From: Bradyrhizobium sp. CB2312
GTDB lineage: Bacteria; Pseudomonadota; Alphaproteobacteria; Rhizobiales; Xanthobacteraceae
Length of the DNA: 64,000 nucleotides
NCBI RefSeq assembly: GCF_029714425.1
Contig: NZ_CP121668.1
Location: 9,716,376 to 9,780,375 of the forward strand
Direction: 5' to 3'
Positions 28,478-38,159 of this stretch are shown here, piece by piece. Position numbers and translations under genes: made by a program. Within the stretch, counting starts at the first letter, position 1; each line of letters starts with the position of its first letter. The notes below the pieces were generated by a model. It saw only the letters and a list, made by a program, of their open reading frames with translations, was not told where the DNA came from and did no database searches.

Positions 28478-28582
28478 TGCAGGCTCGCAGGCCGGCGCGC
28501 TTCGCCGGAAGGTGCAATTGCAATGTTCGCAAGCTTGTGCAAATCGCTGTTACCGAGAAATTTTGAATCAGGAGGGACCATC

Positions 28583-29767
28583 GTGCGTCGATCGCTCGTC
28601 ATAACAACAACCATCCTCGCCCTCGCTGCGGGCACCTCCGCACGAGCCGACGATCTCAAGGTCGCGCTGATCTACGGCAAGACTGGTCCGCTCGAGGCCT
28701 ATGCCAAGCAGACCGAGACCGGCCTGCAAATGGGTTTCGAATACGCCACCAAGGGCACCATGACGATCGACGGCCGCAAGATCGTCGTCATCACCAAGGA
28801 CGACCAGGGCAAGCCGGACCTCTCCAAGGCCGCGCTCGCCGAAGCCTATCAGGACGACAAGGCCGACATCGCGATCGGCACGACCTCGTCGGCCGCCGCG
28901 CTCGCGATTCTCCCGGTCGCCGAGGAGAACAAGAAGATCCTGATCGTCGAGCCCGCTGTCGCGGACCAGATTACCGGCGAGAAGTGGAATCGCTACATTT
29001 TCCGCACGGCGCGCAACTCCTCGCAGGACGCGATCTCAAACGCGGTCGCGATCGGCAAGCAGGGCGTCACCGTCGCGACGCTGGCGCAGGACTATGCCTT
29101 CGGCCGCGACGGCGTCGCCGCCTTCAAGGAGGCGCTGGCCAAGACCGGCGCGACGCTCGCCGCGGAAGAATATGCCCCGACCTCGACCACCGACTTCACC
29201 GCGGTCGGCCAGCGCCTGTTCGACGCGCTGAAGGACAAGCCGGGCCGCAAGATCATCTGGGTGATCTGGGCCGGTGCCGGCAATCCGCTGGCCAAGCTCC
29301 AGGACATGGACCCGAAGCGCTACGGCATCGAGCTGTCCACCGGCGGCAACATCCTGCCGGCGCTCGCGGCGTATAAGGGCCTGCCCGGCATGGAAGGCGC
29401 GACCTATTATTACTACGACATCCCGAAGAACCCGGTGAACGACTGGCTGGTCGCCGAGCACCAGAAGCGCTTCAACGCGCCGCCGGACTTCTTCACCGCG
29501 GGCGGCTTCGCGGCGGCGATGTCCGTCGTCGCCGCCGTCACCAAGGCGAAATCGACCGACACCGAGAAGCTGATCACGGCGATGGAGGGCATGGAGTTCG
29601 ACACGCCCAAAGGCAAGATGGTGTTCCGGAAAGAGGACCATCAGGCACTGCAGAGCATGTATCACTTCAAGGTCAAGGTCGATCCGAACGTCGCCTGGGC
29701 CGTGCTCGAGCCGGTGCGCGAGCTGAAGATCGAGGACATGGACGTTCCGGTGAAGAACAAGCGCTGA
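28583..29767 (+). CDS. ABC transporter substrate-binding protein, branched-chain amino acid type
   Basis: A 394-residue periplasmic binding protein of the LivJ/Peripla_BP_6 class with a Sec signal peptide (MRRSLVITTTILALAAGTSARA, cleaved near residue 22). GKTGPLEAYAKQ and the GTTSSAAALAILPVAEE segment are typical ligand-site regions. The family binds many ligands besides Leu/Ile/Val, including aromatic acids and amides. GTG at 28583 follows AGGAGG. It is the first gene of a five-gene ABC unit and follows the CoA-transferase by about 105 bp. Confidence 0.9.
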   Translation: MRRSLVITTTILALAAGTSARADDLKVALIYGKTGPLEAYAKQTETGLQMGFEYATKGTMTIDGRKIVVITKDDQGKPDLSKAALAEAYQDDKADIAIGTTSSAAALAILPVAEENKKILIVEPAVADQITGEKWNRYIFRTARNSSQDAISNAVAIGKQGVTVATLAQDYAFGRDGVAAFKEALAKTGATLAAEEYAPTSTTDFTAVGQRLFDALKDKPGRKIIWVIWAGAGNPLAKLQDMDPKRYGIELSTGGNILPALAAYKGLPGMEGATYYYYDIPKNPVNDWLVAEHQKRFNAPPDFFTAGGFAAAMSVVAAVTKAKSTDTEKLITAMEGMEFDTPKGKMVFRKEDHQALQSMYHFKVKVDPNVAWAVLEPVRELKIEDMDVPVKNKR

Positions 29768-29780
29768 GCTTTCTTGCTTC

Positions 29781-29910
29781 ACCTCTCCCGCTTGCGGGAG
29801 AGGCCGGATCGCATCCTTAGATGCGATCCGGGTGAGGGCCTTCTCCTCTCGGGGGTTCTCGCCTGCGGAAACACCCTCTCCCCACCCCTCCCCCGCAAGC
29901 GGGGGAGGGA
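29781..29910. repeat. CCTCTCCCGC/GCGGGAGAGG repeat cluster
   Basis: Opens with ACCTCTCCCGCTTGCGGGAG, has a central GGATCGCATC/GATGCGATCC hairpin, and closes with CCCCTCCCCCGCAAGCGGGG. Same family as 60799 and 15771. It lies inside the ABC transporter gene set between the binding protein and the first ATPase, where it could give higher expression of the binding protein by protecting its mRNA end. Confidence 0.85.
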
Positions 29911-29961
29911 GCCCACTGTGATCGCGGATAGACCTTCATCCAAATCCGATCGAAATTCCCG

Positions 29962-30738
29962 ATGTCTCTCACCCTCGAAACCCGCGACCTCACCATCCGC
30001 TTCGGCGGCCATGTCGCGGTCAACAATGTCAGCTGCACGTTCCGCCCGGGCGAGCTCACCGCCATCGTCGGGCCGAACGGCGCCGGCAAGACCACCTATT
30101 TCAATTTGATCTCGGGCCAGCTGCGCGCCTCCAGCGGCAGCATCCTGTTCGACGGCACCGACATCACCCAGCATTCTGCGCCCTTGCGCACCCGCGCGGG
30201 TCTCGGCCGTGCCTTCCAGCTCACCAATCTTTTCCCGAACCTGTCCGTGGAAGAAAACGTCCGCCTCGCGGTGCAAGCTGCAAACGGCACCCACTACGAC
30301 ATGCTGCGGCCCTGGATGGTCCGCCGCGATTTGATCGCGCGCGCCGACGCCATCCTCGACCAGGTCGCGCTCGGCAATCGTCGCGGCGTCGCCGCGACCG
30401 CGCTGTCGCATGGCGACCAGCGCAAGCTCGAGGTCGCGCTGATGATCGCGCTGGAACCGAAGGTGTTCATGTTCGACGAGCCGACCGCCGGCATGAGCAT
30501 CGACGAGGTGCCTGTCGTCCTCAACCTGATCGCACAACTGAAGCAGGACAAGAGCAAGATCATCCTGCTGGTCGAGCACAAGATGGACGTGGTGCGCTCG
30601 CTCGCCGACCGCATCATCGTGCTGCATAACGGCCAGCTTGTCGCCGACGGCCCGCCGGCCGAGGTGATCGCTTCGCCCATCGTGCAGGAAGCCTATCTCG
30701 GCGTCGCCCCCAAGAGCACTGCAGAGAGTGCCGCATGA
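29962..30738 (+). CDS. ABC transporter ATP-binding protein, LivG type
   Basis: A 258-residue ABC ATPase. Walker A GPNGAGKTT is at residues 37-45, the signature is the variant LSHGDQRKLEVAL, and Walker B is VFMFDEPTAGM. It has the LivG-specific long insertion between Walker A and the signature. It pairs with the LivF-type ATPase that follows with a 4-bp ATGA overlap (30735-30738). Together they energise the two permeases of this importer. Confidence 0.9.
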   Translation: MSLTLETRDLTIRFGGHVAVNNVSCTFRPGELTAIVGPNGAGKTTYFNLISGQLRASSGSILFDGTDITQHSAPLRTRAGLGRAFQLTNLFPNLSVEENVRLAVQAANGTHYDMLRPWMVRRDLIARADAILDQVALGNRRGVAATALSHGDQRKLEVALMIALEPKVFMFDEPTAGMSIDEVPVVLNLIAQLKQDKSKIILLVEHKMDVVRSLADRIIVLHNGQLVADGPPAEVIASPIVQEAYLGVAPKSTAESAA

Positions 30739-31457
30739 CCGACCTCTTAAAACTTTCCGGCGTGCACACCCATATCGGGCGCTACCACATCCTCCAGGGC
30801 ATCGACCTCGCCGTCCCGCAAGGACAGGTGACGATGCTGCTCGGCCGCAACGGCGCCGGCAAGACCACGACGCTGCGCACGGTCATGGGCCTGTGGCAGG
30901 CCTCGTCCGGCGAGATCAGCCTCGCGGGCGAGCGCATCGAGAGCCGCGCGACGCCTGACATCGCCCGGCTCGGCGTCGGTTACGTGCCCGAGAGCATGGC
31001 GGTGTTCTCCGACCTCACGGTGAAGGAAAATCTCGTTCTCGCAGCCCGCGACGCGGCGATGGACGACAGGCAGCTGGAATGGATCTTTGGCTTCTTTCCG
31101 GCGCTGCGCCGGTTCTGGCTGTCGCGGGCGGGAAGCCTGTCGGGCGGACAAAAGCAAATGTTGTCCATCGCACGCGCCATCATCGAGCCGCGCAAGCTGC
31201 TGCTGATCGACGAGCCGACCAAGGGCCTCGCGCCCGCCATCGTGATGGCGCTGATCGAGTGCCTGAAGGAGATCAAGCGCAAGGGCGCGACGATCCTCCT
31301 CGTCGAGCAGAATTTCTTCGCCGCCCGCGAGCTCGGCGACAACGTGCTGGTGATGGATAACGGCACCATCGTCCACCGTGGCGAGATGGCGGCGCTCGCC
31401 GCCGACGTGCCGCTGCAGGAGCGGCTGCTCGGCCTGAGCCTGGAGGCGCATCAGTGA
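30735..31457 (+). CDS. ABC transporter ATP-binding protein, LivF type
   Basis: A 240-residue ABC ATPase of the LivF type: Walker A GRNGAGKTT near residue 36, signature LSGGQKQML and Walker B LLLIDEPTKGLAP, a LivF hallmark. Starts within the stop codon of the previous gene (ATGA overlap) and ends with a GTGA overlap with the next, indicating translational coupling through the unit. Confidence 0.92.
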   Translation: MTDLLKLSGVHTHIGRYHILQGIDLAVPQGQVTMLLGRNGAGKTTTLRTVMGLWQASSGEISLAGERIESRATPDIARLGVGYVPESMAVFSDLTVKENLVLAARDAAMDDRQLEWIFGFFPALRRFWLSRAGSLSGGQKQMLSIARAIIEPRKLLLIDEPTKGLAPAIVMALIECLKEIKRKGATILLVEQNFFAARELGDNVLVMDNGTIVHRGEMAALAADVPLQERLLGLSLEAHQ

Positions 31458-32464
31458 CTGACCTTGCCGCAACCGACCCGTTGCCGAAGCCGAAGCGCGA
31501 CCTCGCGCCGATCATGCTGCCGATCGCGCTCGCGCTCCTGATGATCCCGCTGATCGGATCGACCTCGTCCTGGCTGACCTTGACCGCGGCGAGCCTTGCC
31601 ATGGGCATGATGATCTTCATCATGGCCTCGGGCCTCACCTTGGTGTTCGGCCTGATGGACGTGCTCAATTTCGGCCACGGCGCCTTCATCGCCGTCGGCG
31701 CTTATGTCGCAACGCTGGTGCTGGCGCCGTTCGCGGCCTCCATCCAGGCGGATTCGCTCTGGGTGAACCTGGCGGTGCTCGCCCCGGCCGCGCTGCTCTC
31801 GATGGCGGTCTCCGGCGCGCTCGGACTGATCGTCGAGCGCGTGCTGATCCTACCGGTCTACGGCCAGCACCTGAAGCAGATCCTGATGACCACGGGCGGC
31901 CTCATTGTTGCAGAACAGACGCTCTACGCGTTGTGGGGACCGCAGATCATCCCGATGCCGCTGCCAGCCTCGCTGCGTGGCTCCTTCATCCTCGGCGACG
32001 TCGCGATCGCCAAATACCGCGTGCTGGCGATGCTGATCGGCCTTGCCGTCTTCATCGCGATCCAGCTCGTGCTCAACCGCACCAAGCTTGGCCTGCTGAT
32101 CCGCGCCGGCGTCGAGAATCGCGAGATGGTCGAGGCGCTCGGCTATCGCATCCGCCGCCTGTTCCTCGGCGTGTTCATGACGGGATCGGCGCTCGCCGGC
32201 CTCGGCGGCGTGATGTGGGCGCTCTACCGCGAGCAGGTGCACGCCTCCATGAGCGACGATCTCACCGTCCTCATCTTCATCGTCGTCATCATCGGCGGCT
32301 TGGGCGCGATCGGCGGCTGCTTCATCGGCGCGATTTTGGTGGCGATGGTCGCCAATTACGGCGGCTTCCTGGTGCCGAAACTCGCACTCGTCTCCAACAT
32401 CCTGCTGATGGTCGCCATTCTGATGTGGCGGCCGCGCGGCCTCTATGCGGTGACCAGCCGATGA
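31454..32464 (+). CDS. Branched-chain type ABC permease, LivH type
   Basis: A 336-residue membrane protein with eight or more hydrophobic segments. ASGLTLVFGLMDVLNFGHGAF is the LivH hallmark and ENREMVEALGYRIRR near residue 218 is the cytoplasmic ATPase-contact loop. The GTG start at 31454 overlaps the preceding stop. It forms the channel with the LivM-type subunit downstream. Confidence 0.9.
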   Translation: MTDLAATDPLPKPKRDLAPIMLPIALALLMIPLIGSTSSWLTLTAASLAMGMMIFIMASGLTLVFGLMDVLNFGHGAFIAVGAYVATLVLAPFAASIQADSLWVNLAVLAPAALLSMAVSGALGLIVERVLILPVYGQHLKQILMTTGGLIVAEQTLYALWGPQIIPMPLPASLRGSFILGDVAIAKYRVLAMLIGLAVFIAIQLVLNRTKLGLLIRAGVENREMVEALGYRIRRLFLGVFMTGSALAGLGGVMWALYREQVHASMSDDLTVLIFIVVIIGGLGAIGGCFIGAILVAMVANYGGFLVPKLALVSNILLMVAILMWRPRGLYAVTSR

Positions 32465-33546
32465 TGCTTCTTTCCGGTGATCCGCCGCGCAGCCGCGCGC
32501 TCACGCTCATTCTCGTTGTCGTCATCCTGGCGCTGGCGGCGACGCCGTTCCTGTTTCCGGGCGCCAAGGCGCTGAACGTTGCGGCAAAAATCTGCGTCTT
32601 CGCCGCGCTGGTGGCGTCCTACGATCTGCTGCTCGGCTATACCGGCTCGGTGTCGTTCGCCCACACCATGTTCTACGGCATCGGCAGCTACGCCATTGCG
32701 ATCGCGCTATACGGCATGGGCCCGAACTGGGCTGCGGTCGCCACCGGCATCGTCACCGGCCTGCCGCTGGCGGCGCTACTCGCGCTTGCGATCGGCCTGT
32801 TCTCGCTGCGGGTTGCCGCGATCTTCTTTGCCATGATCACGCTCGCGGTCGCCTCCGCCTTCCAGGTGCTGGCCTCGCAGCTGTCCTGGCTGACCGGCGG
32901 CGAGGACGGCCGCAGCTTCCAGCTGCCGGAGCTGCTGCGTCCCGGCACGGTGCTGATCTCGAAAAACCTGTTCGGCTTCGAGGTTAACGGCCGCATCCTG
33001 ACTTTCTATCTGGTGTTCGCGATCTCGGCGCTGATGATCCTGGCGCTGCTACGCGTGGTGAACTCGCCGTTCGGCCGCGTGCTGCAGGCGATCCGCGAGA
33101 ACCGTTTTCGCGCCGAGGCGCTCGGCTTCCGCACCGTCTTCCACCTCACTTATGCCAACTGCCTCGCCGCGCTCGTCGCCGCCGGCGCCGGCATTCTGAA
33201 CGCGCTGTGGCTGCGCTATGCCGGCCCCGACACCTCGCTCAGCTTCTCGATCATGCTGGACATCCTGCTGATGGTCGTGATCGGCGGCATGGGCACGATC
33301 TACGGCGCGATCATCGGCGCCACGATCTTCATCCTTGCGCAGAACTATCTGCAATCGCTGATGGGCGTTGCCTCCAAGGCAGCGAGCGAAGCCGGCCTGC
33401 CGCTGCTGCCGGGGCTGCTGCATCCGGACCGCTGGCTGCTGTGGCTCGGGCTGCTGTTCATCGCCAGCGTCTATTTCTTCCCGACCGGCGTGGTCGGACG
33501 TCTCCGCAGTGGCGGCAGCGACAAGAGCACGGGCGCCTCGCATTAA
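32461..33546 (+). CDS. Branched-chain type ABC permease, LivM type
   Basis: A 361-residue membrane protein of the LivM class: the LLLGYTGSVSFAHTMFYGIG block near residue 57 and IRENRFRAEALGF contact loop near 212 are typical. The ATG at 32461 overlaps the LivH stop by 4 bp. The open frame continues 528 bp upstream, but that part is a shadow of the LivH gene. It is the last gene of the unit; the C-terminus is a short Gly/Ser-rich tail. Confidence 0.9.
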   Translation: MMLLSGDPPRSRALTLILVVVILALAATPFLFPGAKALNVAAKICVFAALVASYDLLLGYTGSVSFAHTMFYGIGSYAIAIALYGMGPNWAAVATGIVTGLPLAALLALAIGLFSLRVAAIFFAMITLAVASAFQVLASQLSWLTGGEDGRSFQLPELLRPGTVLISKNLFGFEVNGRILTFYLVFAISALMILALLRVVNSPFGRVLQAIRENRFRAEALGFRTVFHLTYANCLAALVAAGAGILNALWLRYAGPDTSLSFSIMLDILLMVVIGGMGTIYGAIIGATIFILAQNYLQSLMGVASKAASEAGLPLLPGLLHPDRWLLWLGLLFIASVYFFPTGVVGRLRSGGSDKSTGASH

Positions 33547-33720
33547 GCTGTGATTAATAATGCAGCGCAGCGGTTGTTGCGCGCGTTGCACAACCGCGGC
33601 GCGATTCCCGTCCCGCTGCATGGGACCGCGTCTACGCAACCGGATTAATGGTTAGGTAACTGGCTTTCCTAAGGTTTGCGCCATTTGTGCGGTGTAATTC
33701 TGTCCCTCCAGGGAGGGGGA

Positions 33721-36700
33721 ATGCGCCAGGTCTTTACAGGGATGGCAACCGGAATGACCCTAGCCGCTCGAAGCGGCTGGGAGGCAGCGGTTCGGCGCGG
33801 ACCGGTGCTGTGGCTGACCCTGTGCGGCGTATTGCTGGTCGCGGGGATCTTCGCCGTGACGGCCATGGCCGTCGACGAATTCCGCGAGCGGACCCTCGTC
33901 AACCGCGAACGCGAGCTGGAAAACACCGTGAAGCTGATCGCGCGTCACTTCGATCAGCAGTTTGAAGATTCCGACGTCGTCGCCGCCGATCTGATCGGGC
34001 AGATGAACCTGCCGGAGATCAACTCGGCCGCCATGTTCCGCGAGCGCATGTCGGGACCGGCCGCAAACCAGATGCTGCGCAGCAAGATCAGCTCGGTCTC
34101 CTATCTCGGCGACATCGCGATCTACGACGCCGACGGCGAGCTGATCAACTGGTCGCGGAGCCAGCCGCTGCCCAAGATCAACGTCTCCTCGCGCGCCTAT
34201 TTCCAGACCTTCAAGTCGGATCCGATGTCCGAGCCGGTCATCCTGGAATCGGTCCGCAGCTTCATCATCGGCAAATGGACCACGATCGTCGCCCGCCGGC
34301 TGCACGGCACCGACGGCACCTTCTTCGGCGCGATGGTCCGCCGCATCGATCCGGACACCTACCAGAGCTATTTCGCATCCGTCGCACTTGCCGAGGGCAC
34401 GGCGATCTCGCTGTTCGACCGCGAAGGCAAGATGCTGGCGCGCTATCCGCATGTCGAGGAACTGATCGGCAGGAGCTTCAAGACGGCACCGCTGATGCAG
34501 AAGGTGCTGACCAGGGGCGGCCAGCAAACGCTTCGCGTCAGGAGTCCTTTCGACGGCGAGGAGCGGCTCGGCTCGGCCGCCTCGTTGAACCATTTTCCGC
34601 TGGTCATCGTCGCAACCAACACCATGAGCGCTGCGCTGGCCGACTGGCGGCAGCAGACCGGCTTCATGGTCACGACCGCGACGCTCTCGGCCGCAGTGAT
34701 CGCGATGATCCTCTATCTGATCATCCGCCAGATCAACCGGCAGAATCGCGACGCACAGGCGCGGATCGAGGCGGAGCGGCAGCGGCTCGACACCGCCCTG
34801 AACAACATGTCGCAAGGACTGATCCTGTACGACGCGAACGGCTACATCGTCATCTGCAACCGCCGCTATGCCGACATGTTCGGCCTCTCTCACGACGTCA
34901 TCAAGCCCGGCTGCCACATCCTCGAGGCGATGCGTCACCGCAAGGAGCGCGGCGCGTTCGATGGCGACGTCGAGGCGTTCTGCGCCGACGTGATGCGGGT
35001 CGTGGCCGAAGGCACGGTCTCCACGCGAACCCATCATTTGCCGAACGGCCGCGCCTTCCAGGTCATCAACACCCCGCTCGCGCAGGGTGGATGGGTCGCC
35101 ACCATCGAGGAAATCACCGAGCGGCGCAATCTGGAGCAGGAGCGCGACCGCAACTACACGTTCCTGCGCGAGATCATCGACCATATCCCCTCGCAGATCA
35201 CGGTGAAGGACGCCCGGACGCGGCAATATCTGCTGGTCAACCGAACCGCCGAGGAGCAGTTCGGCCGATCGCGCGAAGCCATCGTCGGCAGGACTCCCTT
35301 CGACGTCTACCCGGAGGAGACGGCGAGGCTCGTCACCGAGGACGACAGCGAGGCGCTGCAAGGCGCCGACACCGGATTGTTCAAGGACGAGCATCCCTGG
35401 CCGAGCCAGACCAAGGGGATGCGCCATATCACATCGACGCGGATCAGCATCCGCGACGAGTCCGGCGAGCCGCGTTACCTCATCAGCGTGGTCGAGGACG
35501 TCACCGAGCGGCGGCGCGCCCACGACAAGATCGCGCATATGGCGCATTACGATGCGCTGACCGACCTGCCGAACCGCACGCTGTTCCGCGAGCAGATCGA
35601 ACGCGAGCTGGCCAAGGTCGCGGATGGCTGCCAGTTCGCGCTGCTCTATATCGACGTCGACGAATTCAAGGGCATCAACGATTCGCTCGGCCATCATGTC
35701 GGCGACGAGCTGCTCAAGGCGATCGCGACCCGCCTGCGCGGCTGTCTCAAGAAGGGCGACCTGATCGCGCGGCTCGGCGGCGACGAATTCGCGGTGATCC
35801 AGACCGGAATCCAGTCCTCTGCCGACGTGCTGTCCTTCGTGACGCGGATCTACGAGGCGATCCGGCAGCCGTATCACTGCCTCGGCCATCAGCTCTCCAC
35901 CGATGCCAGCATCGGAATCGCGCTGGCGCCGCAGGACGGGGCCGATCTCGACCAGCTCATCAAGAACGCCGACCTTGCGATGTACGGCGCCAAGGCCGAG
36001 GGTCGCCGCACCCACCGCTTCTTCGAGCCGGAGATGGACGCGAGCGCCAAGGCGCGCCTCGCCATGGAGCAGGATCTGCGCTGGGCGCTGGTCAATGGCG
36101 GCTTCGAGATCCACTACCAGCCGCTGGTCGATCTGCGCTCGGGCGAGGTCTCGGGCTGCGAGGCGCTGCTGCGCTGGCGTCATCCCGAGCGCGGCATGGT
36201 CTCGCCGGCGGAGTTCATTCCGGTGGCCGAGGACACCGGCCTCATCAACGAGCTCGGCGACTGGGTGCTGCGCACCGCCTGCAACGAGGCCGCGACCTGG
36301 CCGGCGCATGTGCGCGTCGCGGTCAACGTCTCGCCGGTGCAGCTCAAATGCGACACGCTGGCGCTGCGGATCGCCGGCGCGCTCGCCGCTTCGGGGCTGG
36401 ACCCAGGCCGGCTCGAGCTCGAGATCACCGAGGCCGTGCTGATCCGCGACGACGAGGCCGCGCTCTCGATCCTGCACCAGCTGCGCGCGATCGGCGTGCG
36501 CATCGCGCTCGACGATTTCGGCACCGGCTATTCCTCGCTGAGCTATCTGAAGCGCTTTCCGTTCGACAAGATCAAGATCGACCGCTGCTTCGTCGCCGAC
36601 ATCGCGGAGACCAGCGGCGCGCCCGTCATCGTGCAAGCGGTGGTGAACATCGCCGCCGCCAGCAGCATGACCACGGTCGCCGAGGGCGTCGAGACCGAGG

Positions 36701-36834
36701 CGCAGCGCGAGATGCTGCGTAACCTCGGCTGCACGGAGATGCAGGGCTATCTGTTCAGCGCGCCGAAGCCGGCCGCTGACGTGCGCAAGCTGTTCGGCCC
36801 GGGCGATGCCGCGCCCGTGGCGGCGGTGGCCTGA
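33721..36834 (+). CDS. Membrane GGDEF-EAL protein with periplasmic sensor and PAS domains
   Basis: A 1037-residue cyclic-di-GMP protein. A transmembrane helix at about 33-55, a periplasmic dCache/CHASE-like sensor to about 310, a second helix near 320-345, two PAS segments (about 365-465 and 475-610), GGDEF (about 620-780) and EAL (about 790-1030). GGDEF is intact (RLGGDEFAVI) but the inhibitory site reads KKGD rather than RxxD. EAL has CEALLRW, NVSPVQL, DDFGTGYSS, IKIDRCF and AEGVET, so both activities are possible. ATG at 33721 follows AGGGAGGGGGA. The next gene starts in its stop codon. Confidence 0.9.
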   Translation: MRQVFTGMATGMTLAARSGWEAAVRRGPVLWLTLCGVLLVAGIFAVTAMAVDEFRERTLVNRERELENTVKLIARHFDQQFEDSDVVAADLIGQMNLPEINSAAMFRERMSGPAANQMLRSKISSVSYLGDIAIYDADGELINWSRSQPLPKINVSSRAYFQTFKSDPMSEPVILESVRSFIIGKWTTIVARRLHGTDGTFFGAMVRRIDPDTYQSYFASVALAEGTAISLFDREGKMLARYPHVEELIGRSFKTAPLMQKVLTRGGQQTLRVRSPFDGEERLGSAASLNHFPLVIVATNTMSAALADWRQQTGFMVTTATLSAAVIAMILYLIIRQINRQNRDAQARIEAERQRLDTALNNMSQGLILYDANGYIVICNRRYADMFGLSHDVIKPGCHILEAMRHRKERGAFDGDVEAFCADVMRVVAEGTVSTRTHHLPNGRAFQVINTPLAQGGWVATIEEITERRNLEQERDRNYTFLREIIDHIPSQITVKDARTRQYLLVNRTAEEQFGRSREAIVGRTPFDVYPEETARLVTEDDSEALQGADTGLFKDEHPWPSQTKGMRHITSTRISIRDESGEPRYLISVVEDVTERRRAHDKIAHMAHYDALTDLPNRTLFREQIERELAKVADGCQFALLYIDVDEFKGINDSLGHHVGDELLKAIATRLRGCLKKGDLIARLGGDEFAVIQTGIQSSADVLSFVTRIYEAIRQPYHCLGHQLSTDASIGIALAPQDGADLDQLIKNADLAMYGAKAEGRRTHRFFEPEMDASAKARLAMEQDLRWALVNGGFEIHYQPLVDLRSGEVSGCEALLRWRHPERGMVSPAEFIPVAEDTGLINELGDWVLRTACNEAATWPAHVRVAVNVSPVQLKCDTLALRIAGALAASGLDPGRLELEITEAVLIRDDEAALSILHQLRAIGVRIALDDFGTGYSSLSYLKRFPFDKIKIDRCFVADIAETSGAPVIVQAVVNIAAASSMTTVAEGVETEAQREMLRNLGCTEMQGYLFSAPKPAADVRKLFGPGDAAPVAAVA

Positions 36835-37877
36835 TGGCAAGATCGCGCAAGATCGTCGATGTCGCCGACTCCTATGCCGTGCGGCTGATGCAGCACCTGG
36901 TGGTGCCGACCTTCGTGATCGACCCGAAGCGCCGCGTCGTGATCTGGAATCGCGCCTGCGAGCGCCTGACCGGCGTCGCCGCCGCCGAGGTGATCGGCAC
37001 AACAAAGCACTGGCAGGCGTTCTACGAGACCAGGCGGCCCTGCCTTGCCGACCTCATCGCGCTCGACCGTCCCGAGCAGCTGCCGCAGTATTATTCGGAA
37101 TATGCCGCGCGCGGCCATAACGGGCTCGGCTTCTCCGCGGAGAACTGGTGCGTGATGCCCAAGCTCGGCAGCCAGCTCTATCTCGCCATCGACGCCGGCC
37201 CGATCCATGACGAGGCCGGCCATCTGATCGCGGTGGTGGAGACGCTGCGCGACCTCACCGACCAGAAGCGCGCCGAGACGGCGCTGAAGGAGCTCGCCAC
37301 CAAGGACGGGCTGACCGGCCTGTCGAACCGCCGCGCCTTCGACCAGATGCTGATGACGGAATGGGCCCGCGCCCAGCAAACGCAGAAGCCGATGGCGCTG
37401 CTGTTCGTCGACGTCGATCATTTCAAGCTGTTCAACGACCGCCACGGCCACCAGACCGGCGACGAATGCCTGCGCGCGATCGCCGCGGTCGTCAGCCGGC
37501 ATGCCGTGCGCCCGCTCGATCTCGCCAGCCGTTATGGCGGGGAGGAGTTCGCGCTGATCCTGCCGGACATGGATGGCGAGGCCGCCTGCACTGTTGCGGA
37601 GGACATCCGCACCGCCGTGATGGCCTTGGCGATCGCCCATGGCGCCGATGGCGCCGGCGACCACGTCACCCTCAGCGTCGGCGTCGCCAGCCACATTCCG
37701 GGCGAAGCCGACGGCGGCCCGGACCGGCTGCTGGGTGCCGCCGACGAGGCGCTCTATGCGGCCAAACGGCTCGGCCGCAACCGCGTCATCGGCGCCGACC
37801 GCCTGCTCGCCGAATTCGCCGGGCTCCGCCGCGCGGGCGTGCCAGTTCCGGCCCCGATCCGGCGCAAAACGGCCTGA
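36834..37877 (+). CDS. PAS-GGDEF diguanylate cyclase
   Basis: A 347-residue protein with an N-terminal PAS domain (about 15-145) and a GGDEF domain (about 155-325). The active site is RYGGEEFAL, with inhibitory-site RPLD five residues ahead, so a feedback-regulated active cyclase is expected. Its ATG shares one base with the TGA of the GGDEF-EAL gene (TGATG), suggesting translational coupling and a paired signalling unit. Confidence 0.9.
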   Translation: MARSRKIVDVADSYAVRLMQHLVVPTFVIDPKRRVVIWNRACERLTGVAAAEVIGTTKHWQAFYETRRPCLADLIALDRPEQLPQYYSEYAARGHNGLGFSAENWCVMPKLGSQLYLAIDAGPIHDEAGHLIAVVETLRDLTDQKRAETALKELATKDGLTGLSNRRAFDQMLMTEWARAQQTQKPMALLFVDVDHFKLFNDRHGHQTGDECLRAIAAVVSRHAVRPLDLASRYGGEEFALILPDMDGEAACTVAEDIRTAVMALAIAHGADGAGDHVTLSVGVASHIPGEADGGPDRLLGAADEALYAAKRLGRNRVIGADRLLAEFAGLRRAGVPVPAPIRRKTA

Positions 37878-37898
37878 CATGATGTCGGCGAGAAGCGG

Positions 37899-37927
37899 TT
37901 GCCCGCCCCCCGCCAATCAGCTAAATG
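37899..37927 (+). promoter_or_regulatory. Sigma-70 type promoter of tRNA-Arg
   Basis: TTGCCC, 17 bases, TAAATG. Transcription would start near 37934, about five bases ahead of the mature tRNA 5' end. Confidence 0.5.
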
Positions 37928-37938
37928 AGGCTCGACTA

Positions 37939-38015
37939 GCACCCGTAGCTCAGCTGGATAGAGCGTTGCCCTCCGAAGGCAAAGGTCACACGTTCGAATC
38001 GTGTCGGGTGCGCCA
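37939..38015 (+). tRNA. tRNA-Arg (anticodon CCG)
   Basis: A 77-base tRNA. Acceptor arm GCACCCG pairs with CGGGTGC, D-arm contains AGCTCAGCTGGATAGAGC, the anticodon stem TTGCC/GGCAA surrounds loop CTCCGAA (anticodon CCG, reading CGG), and the T-arm has GTTCGAATC. The CCA end is encoded. The 3' end adjoins a gene-poor stretch of small accessory genes. Confidence 0.97.
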
Positions 38016-38159
38016 GTAAAATCAAGTACTTCCGACACTTTCCCATCTTGGAGTGGCGCCGGGTAAGCAGCCGCCCCGCTCATGGCGTTCGAGCCGCATG
38101 GAACGAGCCAAAGCCGCGGACTTTGGGAGAATACTCTCTGCCATCGCCACGACACGCAC

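Noticed and set aside
31933..32460. Upstream extension of the LivM-type permease gene
   Set aside because: This part overlaps the LivH gene in another frame and the ATG at 32461 has the operon-typical 4-bp overlap.
33760..37005. A 1081-codon minus-strand open frame
   Set aside because: It is fully antisense to the two GGDEF genes, whose domains are intact, and its composition is a typical high-GC shadow.
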